DNA from: Aureisphaera galaxeae
GTDB lineage: Bacteria > Bacteroidota > Bacteroidia > Flavobacteriales > Flavobacteriaceae
Assembly (NCBI RefSeq): GCF_028561275.1
Contig: NZ_JAQQTF010000002.1
Location: 124,001 to 188,000, forward strand
DNA length: 64,000 nt
Direction of reading: 5' to 3'
Below are positions 34,227 to 43,438 of this stretch, piece by piece (within the stretch, counting starts at the first letter, position 1; every line of letters begins with the position of its first letter). Under the pieces are notes generated by a model. The model ran no database searches. It saw only the letters and a list, made by a program, of their open reading frames with translations, and was not told the DNA's origin. The position numbers were made by a program, and so were the translations under genes.

Positions 34227-35366
34227 TTAAAAGGTAATTTTAAATGTGGTTCCTTCGTCCACTTTACTTTCTACATGAATGCTTCCTTGCAGGGTTTCAA
34301 TTTGATTTTTCGTTATAAATAGACCAATTCCTACCGACTCTTTTCCGGTGTGGAAGGTTTGGTACATATTAAATAGGTCATTCCCGTGTTTTTCCAGATC
34401 AATACCCAAGCCATTGTCCTTTACCATAAGACATACCCTCTCATCTTCATAATAACTACAGATGTCGATCACTGGGGATCTATCGGGGTGTCGGTATTTA
34501 ATGGCGTTGGTAATAAGATTTAGGAAAATACTCTCCATATAGGAGGGGATGTATCGTATTTCGGGTACTTCAGAGAAGTCCGAATAAATTTCTGTTTGCG
34601 TGTCCTCGATCATTCGGCTAATGGAACTCAAGGTACTTTGCAGTACATGATCAAAATTCAGTAGTCTTCTATCGTCCAACGATTGTGCTTGGGCCGTAAC
34701 AATTTCATTAAGGTGATTAATGGTCTCGTTTAGGCTTTCCGAAATTTGATAGAGACTGGATTTAAGCTCTTCCTCTTCCGTAGCATCATCGATGGACTTC
34801 AATAGGTCCAAAGTGAGACTCAAATTGCTCGCATGCGACCGTAGGTTATGCGAAACGATATGCGCGAAATTAAACAGTCGGGAATTTTGGGATTCGATCA
34901 CCTTTACAGAGGTTTCCAAACTTAATTCCTTCAATTTTTCCTCGTCTATATCCTGAAAAACCCCTTGTATTCCTACGATTTCGTTGTTTTCACCGTAAAT
35001 GGGTCTACCTACGGCTTTGGCCCAAAATTCTTGCTTATTGTACCTGAGCATTTTCACAGTAGCATTAAAGGGAGTACCCATGCTACAGGCCATAAATGCC
35101 TCGGCCGCTCTGGCTTTGTATTCATCAGAATAGAAATCTAATGCTGTTCTAAGGGAAGGGCGATAATCCTCGGGGGTTTCAAGGATTTTTCGGGCCTGCG
35201 GATCCAGAAAACTTTTCTTTTCATTAAAAAGAACAGTCCATCCACCGGCACCTGTTAATTCGGCAACGTCTTTATAGTAAAAGTTGCCATAAGGACGCTC
35301 TGTCTCACTGCTGGAAGTATCCTCATTCTCTTGTCCCTTATTTTTCTTCTTATGGGTCAAAAACAT
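34227..35366 (-). CDS. PAS-domain sensor histidine kinase (cytoplasmic)
   Basis: A 379-residue soluble kinase. A PAS domain at about residues 40-150 (DIDEEKLKELSLETS ends it) precedes a dimerisation helix with the H-box HIVSHNLRSHASNL near residue 175, and an ATPase domain with NAIKYRHP, KDNGLGID and SVGIGLFITKNQ. No membrane segment is present. The HNLRSH box is the form common in flavobacterial PAS kinases. It is followed by the CheY-like receiver. Confidence 0.9.
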   Translation of the reverse strand: MFLTHKKKNKGQENEDTSSSETERPYGNFYYKDVAELTGAGGWTVLFNEKKSFLDPQARKILETPEDYRPSLRTALDFYSDEYKARAAEAFMACSMGTPFNATVKMLRYNKQEFWAKAVGRPIYGENNEIVGIQGVFQDIDEEKLKELSLETSVKVIESQNSRLFNFAHIVSHNLRSHASNLSLTLDLLKSIDDATEEEELKSSLYQISESLNETINHLNEIVTAQAQSLDDRRLLNFDHVLQSTLSSISRMIEDTQTEIYSDFSEVPEIRYIPSYMESIFLNLITNAIKYRHPDRSPVIDICSYYEDERVCLMVKDNGLGIDLEKHGNDLFNMYQTFHTGKESVGIGLFITKNQIETLQGSIHVESKVDEGTTFKITF

Positions 35367-35458
35367 AATGGTTTTGTCAATTTGGGGGCCGTAATATAGT
35401 GTAAAAAATAAAACTGTACGAATTTACGTATTTCAGGAACCCTTAAGTAATCAGGGAA

Positions 35459-36022
35459 TTAGCGGAAAGAGTAGGTTTTATTGGGGGTAACGCAATAATC
35501 TAAAGAAACGTCATTAGAATCGTGCGGAATGCTGTCTTCTGCTTCAAAAAAAGAAATCCCGATGGTAAGGCAGGTATCGGGGCATTGGGCCAAGAATCGA
35601 TCGTAGAACCCTTTTCCATATCCGATACGATTTCCTTTTTCATCGAAAGCCAACAAGGGAACAAAGACCACTTCCATTTGTGAGGGAAGAATAGGGATCC
35701 CCGATACGGGTTCGGGAATGCCGTAGTTTGAAATGGCGATGGAAGTGTTTTCCTGGAGCAAGTAATGTTCCATTTCACCCGTTTCAAAATGGGCCTTGGG
35801 TATTACGATGCTTTTATCCCTTCCTTGTAGGATGTGCAACAGGAATTCGGTGAGGACTTCTTTCTTTTCTGAAATAGACAAGAAGATATGGTAGTAGGTC
35901 GCTTTCCAAATGGGCAAGGCTAGTGCCCTATTGGCAATGGCGATGCTGAAATCTTCGATTTGAGATTCGGTAAGGGCCTCCCGTTTTGCCTTGTACGCCT
36001 TTCTCAGTGCCTTTTTGTCCAT
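35459..36022 (-). CDS. 5-formyltetrahydrofolate cyclo-ligase
   Basis: A 187-residue cytoplasmic enzyme that turns 5-formyl-THF into 5,10-methenyl-THF using ATP. It shows RIGYGKGFYDRFL (about residues 132-144), the family signature that binds substrate and phosphate, and a basic N-terminal region (KKALRKAYKAKREALTE). Its start overlaps the stop of the upstream gene by one base. Its place in an operon with rimK is unusual to me; folate metabolism has no obvious link to ribosomal protein modification. Confidence 0.9.
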   Translation of the reverse strand: MDKKALRKAYKAKREALTESQIEDFSIAIANRALALPIWKATYYHIFLSISEKKEVLTEFLLHILQGRDKSIVIPKAHFETGEMEHYLLQENTSIAISNYGIPEPVSGIPILPSQMEVVFVPLLAFDEKGNRIGYGKGFYDRFLAQCPDTCLTIGISFFEAEDSIPHDSNDVSLDYCVTPNKTYSFR

Positions 36023-36993
36023 TACTGCACTTCGGTTGAAATGTGGAACAACGCATCCCCTTGATACACCAAGGGGGCTTCGTTTGCATTGATGATATAG
36101 CCTTCCTGAGGGGATTTAATCCAATGATGAATCTTTCCGTACGGATCGGTGATATGCCCAATAACTTCCCCCTTTCCTACATAACTTCCCACTTTGGTGT
36201 CCGATTTAAACATTCCCGATGCATTGGCGCGCACCCATTTACTTTGCGTAATAACGACCGAAGCTTTTTTGGGCGACGATACCTTAAAATTAGATCGCAG
36301 CATACCCAAATGATGTAACACCCTTTTAGATCCGTTGACTCCTGTATTGCTTACAATGGCATTGATAGAGTTGGATTTACCTCCTTCGAAAAGAAGCAAG
36401 GGAATGCCTTTCTTTTGGCAAGCACTTCTAAAGGATTTATTCAGGTTTTTGGAATGAAGAATGAAAGGAGCATTGAATTGCTCTGCTAGGTCTGAAAGTT
36501 CTTTTTGCTCTTTTTCAATTCGAATATGGGGCACGTTGAACCGGCTGGATCCTCCAGTATGGAAATCGATACAGTAATCTACATAGGGGACAATTTCATT
36601 CATCAATTTATAGGCCACTTGGGCGGCTAGTGAACCTGTTTTACTTCCGGGAAAGGAACGGTTGAGGTCACGTCCATCGGGAAATTCGCGAACCTTTTGT
36701 AGGAAACCGAATATATTCACAATGGGGATGCATATAATGGTACCTGCTTTGGGTTTGTTGATTCCCTTGGAAACCATTTGGCGTACAATTTCGATCCCAT
36801 TTACTTCATCCCCATGAATCCCAGCAGTAAATAGCACTGTAGGGCCTTCGTATTTGGAGCGCTCTACAATAATGGGCACATCTACCGGAGTATTGGTATG
36901 GAGGTTGGCAAAACTGAAGTTAAGCTCCATAGAGCTGCCGGGGGCAATTTCTTTGCCCATAAGAATTAGGGAGTTGGCCTTTTTTGGGGTCAT
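36022..36993 (-). CDS. Succinylglutamate desuccinylase/aspartoacylase-family (M14-like) hydrolase
   Basis: A 323-residue zinc hydrolase. The zinc ligands are visible as HGDE in TAGIHGDEVNG (about residues 58-62) and the later His of CIDFHTGGS near residue 140; the family's catalytic glutamate is probably in LLLFEGGKS. The C-terminal third is a beta-sandwich-like domain (HHWIKSPQEGYIINANEAPLV) that resembles a lipoyl-type tail. Members cleave amide bonds at small acyl-amino acids. It overlaps rimK by four bases, so the two act together; see the rimK entry. Confidence 0.87.
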   Translation of the reverse strand: MTPKKANSLILMGKEIAPGSSMELNFSFANLHTNTPVDVPIIVERSKYEGPTVLFTAGIHGDEVNGIEIVRQMVSKGINKPKAGTIICIPIVNIFGFLQKVREFPDGRDLNRSFPGSKTGSLAAQVAYKLMNEIVPYVDYCIDFHTGGSSRFNVPHIRIEKEQKELSDLAEQFNAPFILHSKNLNKSFRSACQKKGIPLLLFEGGKSNSINAIVSNTGVNGSKRVLHHLGMLRSNFKVSSPKKASVVITQSKWVRANASGMFKSDTKVGSYVGKGEVIGHITDPYGKIHHWIKSPQEGYIINANEAPLVYQGDALFHISTEVQ

Positions 36994-37865
36994 GTACGTT
37001 TGTTGCGTTCTATATAATTAATGATTTTAGTGGCGATGTCAATACCCGTGGTGGTTTCTATGCCCTCCAGTCCCGGGGTAGAATTTACTTCCAGTACCAA
37101 GGGCCCATGTTCCGATTCTAGGATATCCACTCCACAAACCCCCATTTTAAGGGCTTTGGCTGCTCGCAAGGCAATATTTTCCTGCGCATGGCTCAATTGT
37201 AGGGCCTCGGCCGAGCCTCCACGGTGTAGATTGGATCTAAATTCGCCTTCCCGACTTTGCCGTTTCATGGCGGCCACTACTTTTCCGTCTACCACTATGG
37301 CCCGCAGGTCCGAACCGTTGGATTCCGCTATAAATTCCTGAATAATGAAACGCACCTTGGCGGCCTTTAGTGTTTCTATGGTAGAAAGGGCAGAGGCATG
37401 TGTTTCGGCTAGGATCACTCCTTGACCATGCGTCCCCTGCAATAGTTTTATGATGATTGGGGTTTTCTTGAAATGGGCCAAGGCAGCTTGTGCATCTGGG
37501 GCATTTCCTAATATCGTTTTGGGAATAGGAATCCCGGCTTTGGCCAAAATCTGAAAGCAGGTCCATTTGTTGCGGGACTGAAGAATGGGTTCGGCTCCTA
37601 CCACACAGAAGACCCCCATGGACTGAAAATGGCGTACCAGGGAAGCTCCGTAAAAAGTGTTAGAGGCCCCTACACGCGGAATAACGGCATGCAGATCGTC
37701 CACAATCTCATTGTAATAGTACAGTACGGCTTTACCCTCTTCTACACCTAGGGTACAATGGGAAGGGTCCAACACTTCCATTTCGTGATTTCGTGCCAGC
37801 CCCGCTTTGAGCAGGCTTTGGGTAGAATACAGGTTTTCCCCACGGGATAGTACGGCGATGTTCAT
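36990..37865 (-). CDS. rimK: RimK-type ATP-grasp glutamate ligase
   Basis: A 291-residue ATP-grasp enzyme. The N-terminal lobe is followed by ILAKAGIPIPKTIL, KLLQGTHGQGVILAE (the nucleotide-binding loop), IQEFIAESNGSDLRA and LVLEVNSTPGLEGIE (Mg and ATP binding, about residues 260-275). E. coli RimK adds glutamates to the C-terminus of ribosomal protein S6; other homologues make small peptides or modify cofactors. The aspartoacylase-family gene directly downstream could remove the added residues. Start at 37865; the 230 bases upstream hold no gene. Confidence 0.88.
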   Translation of the reverse strand: MNIAVLSRGENLYSTQSLLKAGLARNHEMEVLDPSHCTLGVEEGKAVLYYYNEIVDDLHAVIPRVGASNTFYGASLVRHFQSMGVFCVVGAEPILQSRNKWTCFQILAKAGIPIPKTILGNAPDAQAALAHFKKTPIIIKLLQGTHGQGVILAETHASALSTIETLKAAKVRFIIQEFIAESNGSDLRAIVVDGKVVAAMKRQSREGEFRSNLHRGGSAEALQLSHAQENIALRAAKALKMGVCGVDILESEHGPLVLEVNSTPGLEGIETTTGIDIATKIINYIERNKRT

Positions 37866-38098
37866 GCGCAGTGCTTAGTGATTGCAATTTAGGAAAAAAG
37901 GGAATTAGATGGTAAGTAGGAAGAAAATACGTCCCGACTCTAGCAGATGCCCTGCCGTTAAACAAATAGAGACGACCGATAAAAGGAATTGCCTTTGGTG
38001 GATTGGGAAAGCTGTGTATTCTTGTAATTTTTGAAAGAAATTGAGAATTGGAAATATGAACCTGTTGAATTAATCCCTTATAACAAGGATAGTTAATT

Positions 38099-38557
38099 AT
38101 GAGAATTTTATGCATATTAATCATCTCAGTATTGTTTAATTCATGCAATGAAAAATTGAAGAATGAGGCTAAATTGACTGATGATAAAAATCTTTTAGGC
38201 AATTGGTATAGCGTTAAAAACAATCACTATTTTGAATATTTCTTTGAAAATTCGAAAATGTATGTTTTTAGCACCTCTTCTTTAGACCTATTTGAATACG
38301 ATTATTATATTAAGAATGATTCAATTTTCAATTCTATTTTGCTTCCCAGTGGGAAAAATGGGGAGTACAAATTTCATAGTATCATTATAGACAATGATGG
38401 GAGTAGATTGAAACTTAGCACAAGAACTTTAGAAAGAATGGTAGACTCTACAGAAACCATTGATAAATTTCTAAATGAAAAAATTGATTATGATGATTTA
38501 AAAAAACGGGTTTTGTCTAGGGAAAGAAAGTTTTCTAATCTGATTAAGAAAGAATAA
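38099..38557 (+). CDS. Hypothetical lipoprotein, AT-rich
   Basis: A 152-residue lipoprotein. The signal MRILCILIISVLFNSC ends in a lipobox (C16). The body has strands such as LGNWYSVKNNHYFEYFFENS and a basic, Lys-rich C-terminus (DDLKKRVLSRERKFSNLIKKE). I recognise no family. Codon usage is visibly more AT-rich than in the flanking rimK and lipoprotein genes, and the upstream 230 bases are also AT-rich, which hints at acquisition. A convergent gene lies 43 bases downstream. Confidence 0.6.
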   Translation: MRILCILIISVLFNSCNEKLKNEAKLTDDKNLLGNWYSVKNNHYFEYFFENSKMYVFSTSSLDLFEYDYYIKNDSIFNSILLPSGKNGEYKFHSIIIDNDGSRLKLSTRTLERMVDSTETIDKFLNEKIDYDDLKKRVLSRERKFSNLIKKE

Positions 38558-38600
38558 AAAACCCGAAATTTTACTGTTCTCAATGAAATCTAAGACAACC

Positions 38601-39110
38601 TTAGGGAGTATAGTGCATATCAAAACGACCATTTGTAATAACCACGTCTTCGCAATTATCGGTAACGTTCGAAAACTCAAAGGTTCCCGATACTATAAAA
38701 TTCGTTTGATCAAAACGTGTTAGTCTTAAAAACCCTTCGATAGTTTCTGGGAAATCATAATAACAACCCTCACCATTATTAACAAATATGGCATTGTTTG
38801 TAGGGGTGTTGGTTAAATCATAATTGGTGTTTAGGCTTAAAGGTCCCTCAACCCTAATAATTACCCCTATATCCATTTCCGAATTGTCTATTCCTCCTCC
38901 CAATTGCAATATCCCTCCCCCATAAAGAGCAGTCTGCTGAGAGGTGTTCGTTACGTTAATGGCTTCACCATTTACTGAAAAACCAAAAGTGTCTGCCCCT
39001 ATTTGCGTTTCTGGAGGTAATTGGTCAATGGGGTTTTGAGATAGGTTATCATCATCGTTAAGACAACTCATTAAGATGGTGAGCATAAAAACAAAATATA
39101 GGCTCTTCAT
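38601..39110 (-). CDS. Hypothetical lipoprotein
   Basis: A 169-residue lipoprotein. The signal MKSLYFVFMLTILMSC carries a lipobox (C16) followed by LNDDDNLSQNP. The body is beta-rich: GADTFGFSVNGEAINV, LNTNYDLTNTPTNN and a C-terminal FEFSNVTDNCEDVVITNGRFD with a probable disulphide between Cys residues. Similar proteins of about this size are frequent in flavobacteria, but none has a known function. No known catalytic motif. Confidence 0.65.
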   Translation of the reverse strand: MKSLYFVFMLTILMSCLNDDDNLSQNPIDQLPPETQIGADTFGFSVNGEAINVTNTSQQTALYGGGILQLGGGIDNSEMDIGVIIRVEGPLSLNTNYDLTNTPTNNAIFVNNGEGCYYDFPETIEGFLRLTRFDQTNFIVSGTFEFSNVTDNCEDVVITNGRFDMHYTP

Positions 39111-39292
39111 AGCGGGGTTTTTCCTTTTAAAAATAAGAAAAAATCCATTTTAAAAAATGTTAGTATATCTCGCGTAAATAGAACCTCTTTACCAGCTCTT
39201 ATCCAAGGTAGACATGATGTAGGGTTTGATTAAGAATGGCCATCTTTATGGTATTACAGGTAATTATTAGGGCTGAGGTTTTTAGCTTCAAA

Positions 39293-40606
39293 TCACTTAA
39301 CCTGCGCCTTAATGGACTGATACCCATAATACGTATACAACGCCAAAAAGTAGTTTCCGGCAGCAAGGCCTTTGGTATTCCAAGGAATGCTGTAGGTTCC
39401 TTTTTCTCCAAGACCCTCATAAATGGTCTGTATCCGTTGCCCGCTACCGTTGTACACACTCAATTCGTAATAGGTATTGTTAACGAGTTCGAGTGAAATT
39501 TCAGTTTGATGTTCAACGGGATTGGAACCCATAACCGTAATGGTATGCCCCTTAGGTTTTGGTATTGTGAAATCTTCCACACCCAATGTAGGATCTGAAT
39601 AACGGTATACATTCACGCCCGACCCAAACATCAAGGTATTGTTAACCCGATAAAACCGATTGAAGCTTTGTCCAATGGTAGGCAAGTACTCCCAAGTTTG
39701 TCCTGCATCTTGGGTTTCGTAAAATAGTTCGCCAAAACCACCGATCCAACCCAAATCCTCATTCAGGAAGCCAATCCCCTGCATGGTCCCCGAAGTATTG
39801 GTGGTTTCTACAGTTTGCAAGCCCCAGCTTTGTCCGCCGTCCACGGATTTAAAATATTGCGGACTGGGTTCAAATTCCTCTATGGAAGCATAAAAAACAA
39901 TCTCGTTCAGCATTTGAATTTTCCATGCACGTTGATTCACATGATCTGCTATAGCTAGCTCATTCCAAGTGTCACCACCATCCGTAGTACCAATAATAAT
40001 GGCTCTCAGTCCAGTGCCCTGTGCACTTTGTCCCACTGCGAAACCATTGTTTTCATCTACAAAATGAATATCCACCAATCCATTGCAAAGGGATGCCAAG
40101 CTAGCATAGGACCATGACTGACCTTGATCGGTCGATTTCATGACGTAAGCCGATCCAAAGAACACACCAGTAATGTAAATGGTGTTTTCGTCTACCATGG
40201 ATATGCCACAAATTCCCGGGACATTGTTGGGCAGGCTATTCGTAATATCTACCCAAGTTTGCCCACCGTCTATCGTTTTTAAAAGGGAAGCGGATGGATT
40301 TCCATTGGCCAAGGTTCCTGCAAAACCAATCTGATCGTTGTAAAACTCCACACTTCGGAAATAATAATCGGAATTGAAGTATTGTTGGGTCCAGTTTTCA
40401 CCGCCATCGGCCGTGTGCAATACCTGGCCCGCTCCATCGACCACCCATCCTTTGTCTTCATCTACAAAATACAAGTCTTCAAAGCGCCAACTCAAGGTGC
40501 TGGCATTAAGCGTTTCCCACGTCTGGGAAAAAACAGAACTACTAAGGAAACAAAACAATAAGATAGATAAGCAGTAGGTAGGTGTGAGGGATTTCATAGC
40601 TTTCAT
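39293..40606 (-). CDS. T9SS cargo: BNR/YCF48-like beta-propeller protein
   Basis: A 437-residue secreted protein. I start at the ATG at 40606 (an earlier ATG at 40636 lies upstream of the transcription start suggested by the box at 40621-40628). A signal peptide ending in VFSQ precedes repeated propeller motifs with W-x-x-x-x (HTADGGENWTQ, TIDGGQTWVD, STDQGQSWSY, TTDGGDTWNE), as in YCF48-like proteins. The last 80 residues form a T9SS C-terminal domain with YELSVYNGSGQRIQ and GLAAGNYFLALYTY. It is probably exported to the surface by the type IX system; its ligand is unknown. Confidence 0.82.
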   Translation of the reverse strand: MKAMKSLTPTYCLSILLFCFLSSSVFSQTWETLNASTLSWRFEDLYFVDEDKGWVVDGAGQVLHTADGGENWTQQYFNSDYYFRSVEFYNDQIGFAGTLANGNPSASLLKTIDGGQTWVDITNSLPNNVPGICGISMVDENTIYITGVFFGSAYVMKSTDQGQSWSYASLASLCNGLVDIHFVDENNGFAVGQSAQGTGLRAIIIGTTDGGDTWNELAIADHVNQRAWKIQMLNEIVFYASIEEFEPSPQYFKSVDGGQSWGLQTVETTNTSGTMQGIGFLNEDLGWIGGFGELFYETQDAGQTWEYLPTIGQSFNRFYRVNNTLMFGSGVNVYRYSDPTLGVEDFTIPKPKGHTITVMGSNPVEHQTEISLELVNNTYYELSVYNGSGQRIQTIYEGLGEKGTYSIPWNTKGLAAGNYFLALYTYYGYQSIKAQVK

Positions 40607-40620
40607 TTTGGGATAATGTC

Positions 40621-40628
40621 CAAAAGTA
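40621..40628 (-). promoter_or_regulatory. -7 box for the T9SS propeller gene
   Basis: TACTTTTG on the minus strand, 15 bases before the ATG at 40606. Confidence 0.4.
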
Positions 40629-40669
40629 AAGGCCATATTCCATCGAAAATAGGAAAAAAACGAAACGGA

Positions 40670-41479
40670 TTACCCCACACGAAGGTTCAAGATGTCCCCG
40701 TTGGGATTTATGGATTTTAGAAATTGGGAAGGGTTTACCCCTGTGAATTGCTTAAAATCCCGAATAAAATGGGATTGGTCGTAATAGCTGTGTTTCAGGG
40801 CAAGTTGGGTTAATGACTCTGGATTTTCTTTGCATAAATCCCCGATGATTTTGTTAATTCTTTGGGTGCGCAGAAACAGTTTATGTGGAATTCCCACTTC
40901 TTTTTTGAATCGTTGTTCCAATCGCCTTGTACCAATACCCAACTGTTCGGAATAATCCCTTTTATCGTTGGGATGAATGCTAGATAGAATACATTTCAAG
41001 CTTGTTTCACCCTTGTAATTTAAATGGGCCGAAAGGTAATTTTCAATAAGGGCCATCCTATGTTGTATTCCCTTGGCCAGATACACTTTTTCCTGAAGGG
41101 TTTTCATCTCAGGAAGTTCCAAATCGATCAAATCAATGCAGCTATCGGTAAGGTAATGCATGTCGGTTTTCCAAATTTCATTGGCGATCCAAGGATGGAA
41201 TTTTACACCGAAAATGTCCAAACCATCTTTAGGGAGAGCTAGGTTTACATAGCGCTTTATCTGTCCGAACACATGAAATCTTCCGGTTTTGGAATGCGAA
41301 AATTCGTTAGGAAAATCACATTGCCAGGGCGTTCCCAAATGAAAAACCCAATCTACATATCCATCCGGCACAAACCTGTATTGTGCTCCCTTTGCATCGT
41401 TTTCGGACGATGTCAACGTCCAGAAATAAGCAATGAGGTGTGCATGCGAATGAGACGGTAAGTACTTTTCAAATACCAT
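40670..41479 (-). CDS. AraC-family transcriptional regulator
   Basis: A 269-residue regulator. The N-terminal part (FEKYLPSHSHAHLIAYFWTL, RFVPDGYVDWVFHLG) is a sensor of the DUF6597 type. The C-terminal AraC DNA-binding domain shows QLGIGTRRLEQRFKKEVG, TQRINKIIGDL and the second helix-turn-helix HSYYDQSHFIRDFKQFTGVNPSQF. The ligand is unknown. It is a single gene between two T9SS cargo genes. Confidence 0.88.
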   Translation of the reverse strand: MVFEKYLPSHSHAHLIAYFWTLTSSENDAKGAQYRFVPDGYVDWVFHLGTPWQCDFPNEFSHSKTGRFHVFGQIKRYVNLALPKDGLDIFGVKFHPWIANEIWKTDMHYLTDSCIDLIDLELPEMKTLQEKVYLAKGIQHRMALIENYLSAHLNYKGETSLKCILSSIHPNDKRDYSEQLGIGTRRLEQRFKKEVGIPHKLFLRTQRINKIIGDLCKENPESLTQLALKHSYYDQSHFIRDFKQFTGVNPSQFLKSINPNGDILNLRVG

Positions 41480-41622
41480 AGGATTTTAGCATAAAGACAG
41501 CAGCCCTAAGGTAATTCAAAAATCATTTAGATCTTACCTATTGTGAAAAGCAATGGGAGAACTTTATAATTTTAAACCCCTATGACCCCAACGAATAAGG
41601 TGCCATAGGGATATAATAAGGT

Positions 41623-42339
41623 TTATTCTTTTACGATTTTATGAATTTCCCTACCCTGATCAGAAACAATTTCAATAAAATAGATACCGCTACGTAGATG
41701 TGATATATCTACGGAATTTGAAGAGGAATCTAACGCTTCATGAACCTTTCTGCCTGTATTGGAATATAGGATCCAGTTATTTATCGGAAAGCTTTCGGGT
41801 GAAGAAATCCGAAACGCACTGGATACCGGATTAGGATGAATAGAAAATACCTTCTTCTGTACATCTGGAACCGATAAAATTGGGGTGTCCTGAAAATAAA
41901 GACGTTCCCAAGTGCAATTGTCCATCACCATGGACGAACCTTCTACACCAATGGCAACAATACATTCGGTGTCTGATACTTCTGTTAGATAGTTCAAAAA
42001 ATAAAAATCGATATTGGAAGGAGGCACTTGCGGATCGTGATAACAAACATTGTCGCATGGAGAAATTTCAATATTTTGGAAATTTTGAATGTTAAACCAT
42101 TGACTGTCGGTATCATAAGTCCAGTTCCCGGTAAATTCAGAACAGGTTGACCTTCCATGAAACGTACCATCTGACCCAAAATAAATAAATAATGGATCAT
42201 CGCAAGGGTCGGCCTCGGAGTAATTATCCAGAACCGTGTGCCAATAGTAGTAGATATACCAAGGTTTGTCGAAAATTTCTGGGTTTTGGGCTTTAGCAAA
42301 AAAGGTTGCAAACAGCATGAGTAACATAATTTTTTTCAT
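41623..42339 (-). CDS. T9SS cargo, unknown function
   Basis: A 238-residue secreted protein. The signal MKKIMLLMLFATFFAKAQ ends with AQ. The central part contains several Cys residues in a pattern suggesting disulphides (EADPCDDPLFIYF, GRSTCSEFTGNW, SPCDNVCYHDPQ). The C-terminal 75 residues are a T9SS domain (KVFSIHPNPVSSAFRI, LRSGIYFIEIVSDQ). I know no function for the central region. The gap of 250 bases on its upstream side holds no gene. Confidence 0.75.
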   Translation of the reverse strand: MKKIMLLMLFATFFAKAQNPEIFDKPWYIYYYWHTVLDNYSEADPCDDPLFIYFGSDGTFHGRSTCSEFTGNWTYDTDSQWFNIQNFQNIEISPCDNVCYHDPQVPPSNIDFYFLNYLTEVSDTECIVAIGVEGSSMVMDNCTWERLYFQDTPILSVPDVQKKVFSIHPNPVSSAFRISSPESFPINNWILYSNTGRKVHEALDSSSNSVDISHLRSGIYFIEIVSDQGREIHKIVKE

Positions 42340-42592
42340 AGCAAAAAAATTTAAAGGTTAATAAAAAAGTAAACAGTTAGAGGGAAATTTTCGGGTCTCA
42401 CCCAAATATTTCGCGTCTTATATCACAATCATAAAATGAAACCTACGTGGAGGAATGAGAATACTTTCCTCGATTAAAGGAAGTTTACTCTTTTACCAAA
42501 AAAATTGAAAAACGATTAATGGTGGAAGTTGGGAAAGAATTCATTCTTTCAGTACTAAAATACACATTTTTAAGAATATAAAGCCAAAAATG

Positions 42593-43438
42593 CTAAACAA
42601 TTACAAGTTGAATAGCCTCCATAGGCTGTTTCTGTGCCAACCGATTAATAGATTCCTCGGTCAATTGTAAGACACGGGCATACCCTCCTGTAGTTTGTGC
42701 ATCGCGCATGAGCACGACCCATTTTCCGGACGGGGTTAATTGTATTGTTCCCGGTTGCACGGGCGCTGTAATGATTTCCGGTGCCGAGATTTCCGTTTCC
42801 GAATTCAAGACATAAGCCATACGATTGCTATTAGGAGAAACGGTAAAGGTGAGTCGTTTCAATTCTTTTTGAATTTCCTTCGGAAGTAGATAAAACTCAG
42901 GCCCTTTAAAAGCTTGTATCTGCATGGCACTAAAATGCGCTTCCCGAACCTTGACGGAAGCATTAGGAATCACTTCCTTTAAGGGAAGACTTTGTAAAGG
43001 GATGCTGTCTCCTTTTTCCAACCTTCCTTTGTGGGTGATTCCGGTATACCAACTCCTACTTCCCAGTATTCTTTCCGATTGAATACCACCTGCGGCTGAT
43101 AGATAACAACGTACTCCATACATGGGTTTCCCAAATCGTAATTCACTGTCTTTTGGAACCATAATTGGGGTATTGTTGGCTATCGATTTTCCATTTAAAG
43201 CAGGGGAAAGATCTGCTCCAGTTAAGGCGATTATCGTATTTTCTGTGAAGTGCAGTGTGGGTCCTTGCAGTGTGATTTCGATCACTGCTTCCTCAGGGTC
43301 ATTCCCCGCCAATCGATTGGCCAATTCTGCCGAATAGAGATCCATGGCACCACTTATAGGCACACCATATTTTCGGAAGCCGTAACGCCCCAAATCCTGA
43401 ATGCTGGTGTACAAACCCGATGTAATTACCTTAATCAT
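42593..43438 (-). CDS. pxpC: 5-oxoprolinase subunit C (biotin-dependent carboxylase-like, KipA family)
   Basis: A 281-residue cytoplasmic subunit of the ATP-dependent 5-oxoprolinase (PxpABC), which opens 5-oxoproline to glutamate. The family's cyclophilin-like core is visible in YTSIQDLGRYGFRKYGVPISGAMD (residues 8-31, DLGR and GAMD motifs), the GSRSWYTGITH turn and RMAYVLNSE. It is the last gene of the operon; its start overlaps pxpB by eight bases. Confidence 0.93.
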   Translation of the reverse strand: MIKVITSGLYTSIQDLGRYGFRKYGVPISGAMDLYSAELANRLAGNDPEEAVIEITLQGPTLHFTENTIIALTGADLSPALNGKSIANNTPIMVPKDSELRFGKPMYGVRCYLSAAGGIQSERILGSRSWYTGITHKGRLEKGDSIPLQSLPLKEVIPNASVKVREAHFSAMQIQAFKGPEFYLLPKEIQKELKRLTFTVSPNSNRMAYVLNSETEISAPEIITAPVQPGTIQLTPSGKWVVLMRDAQTTGGYARVLQLTEESINRLAQKQPMEAIQLVIV

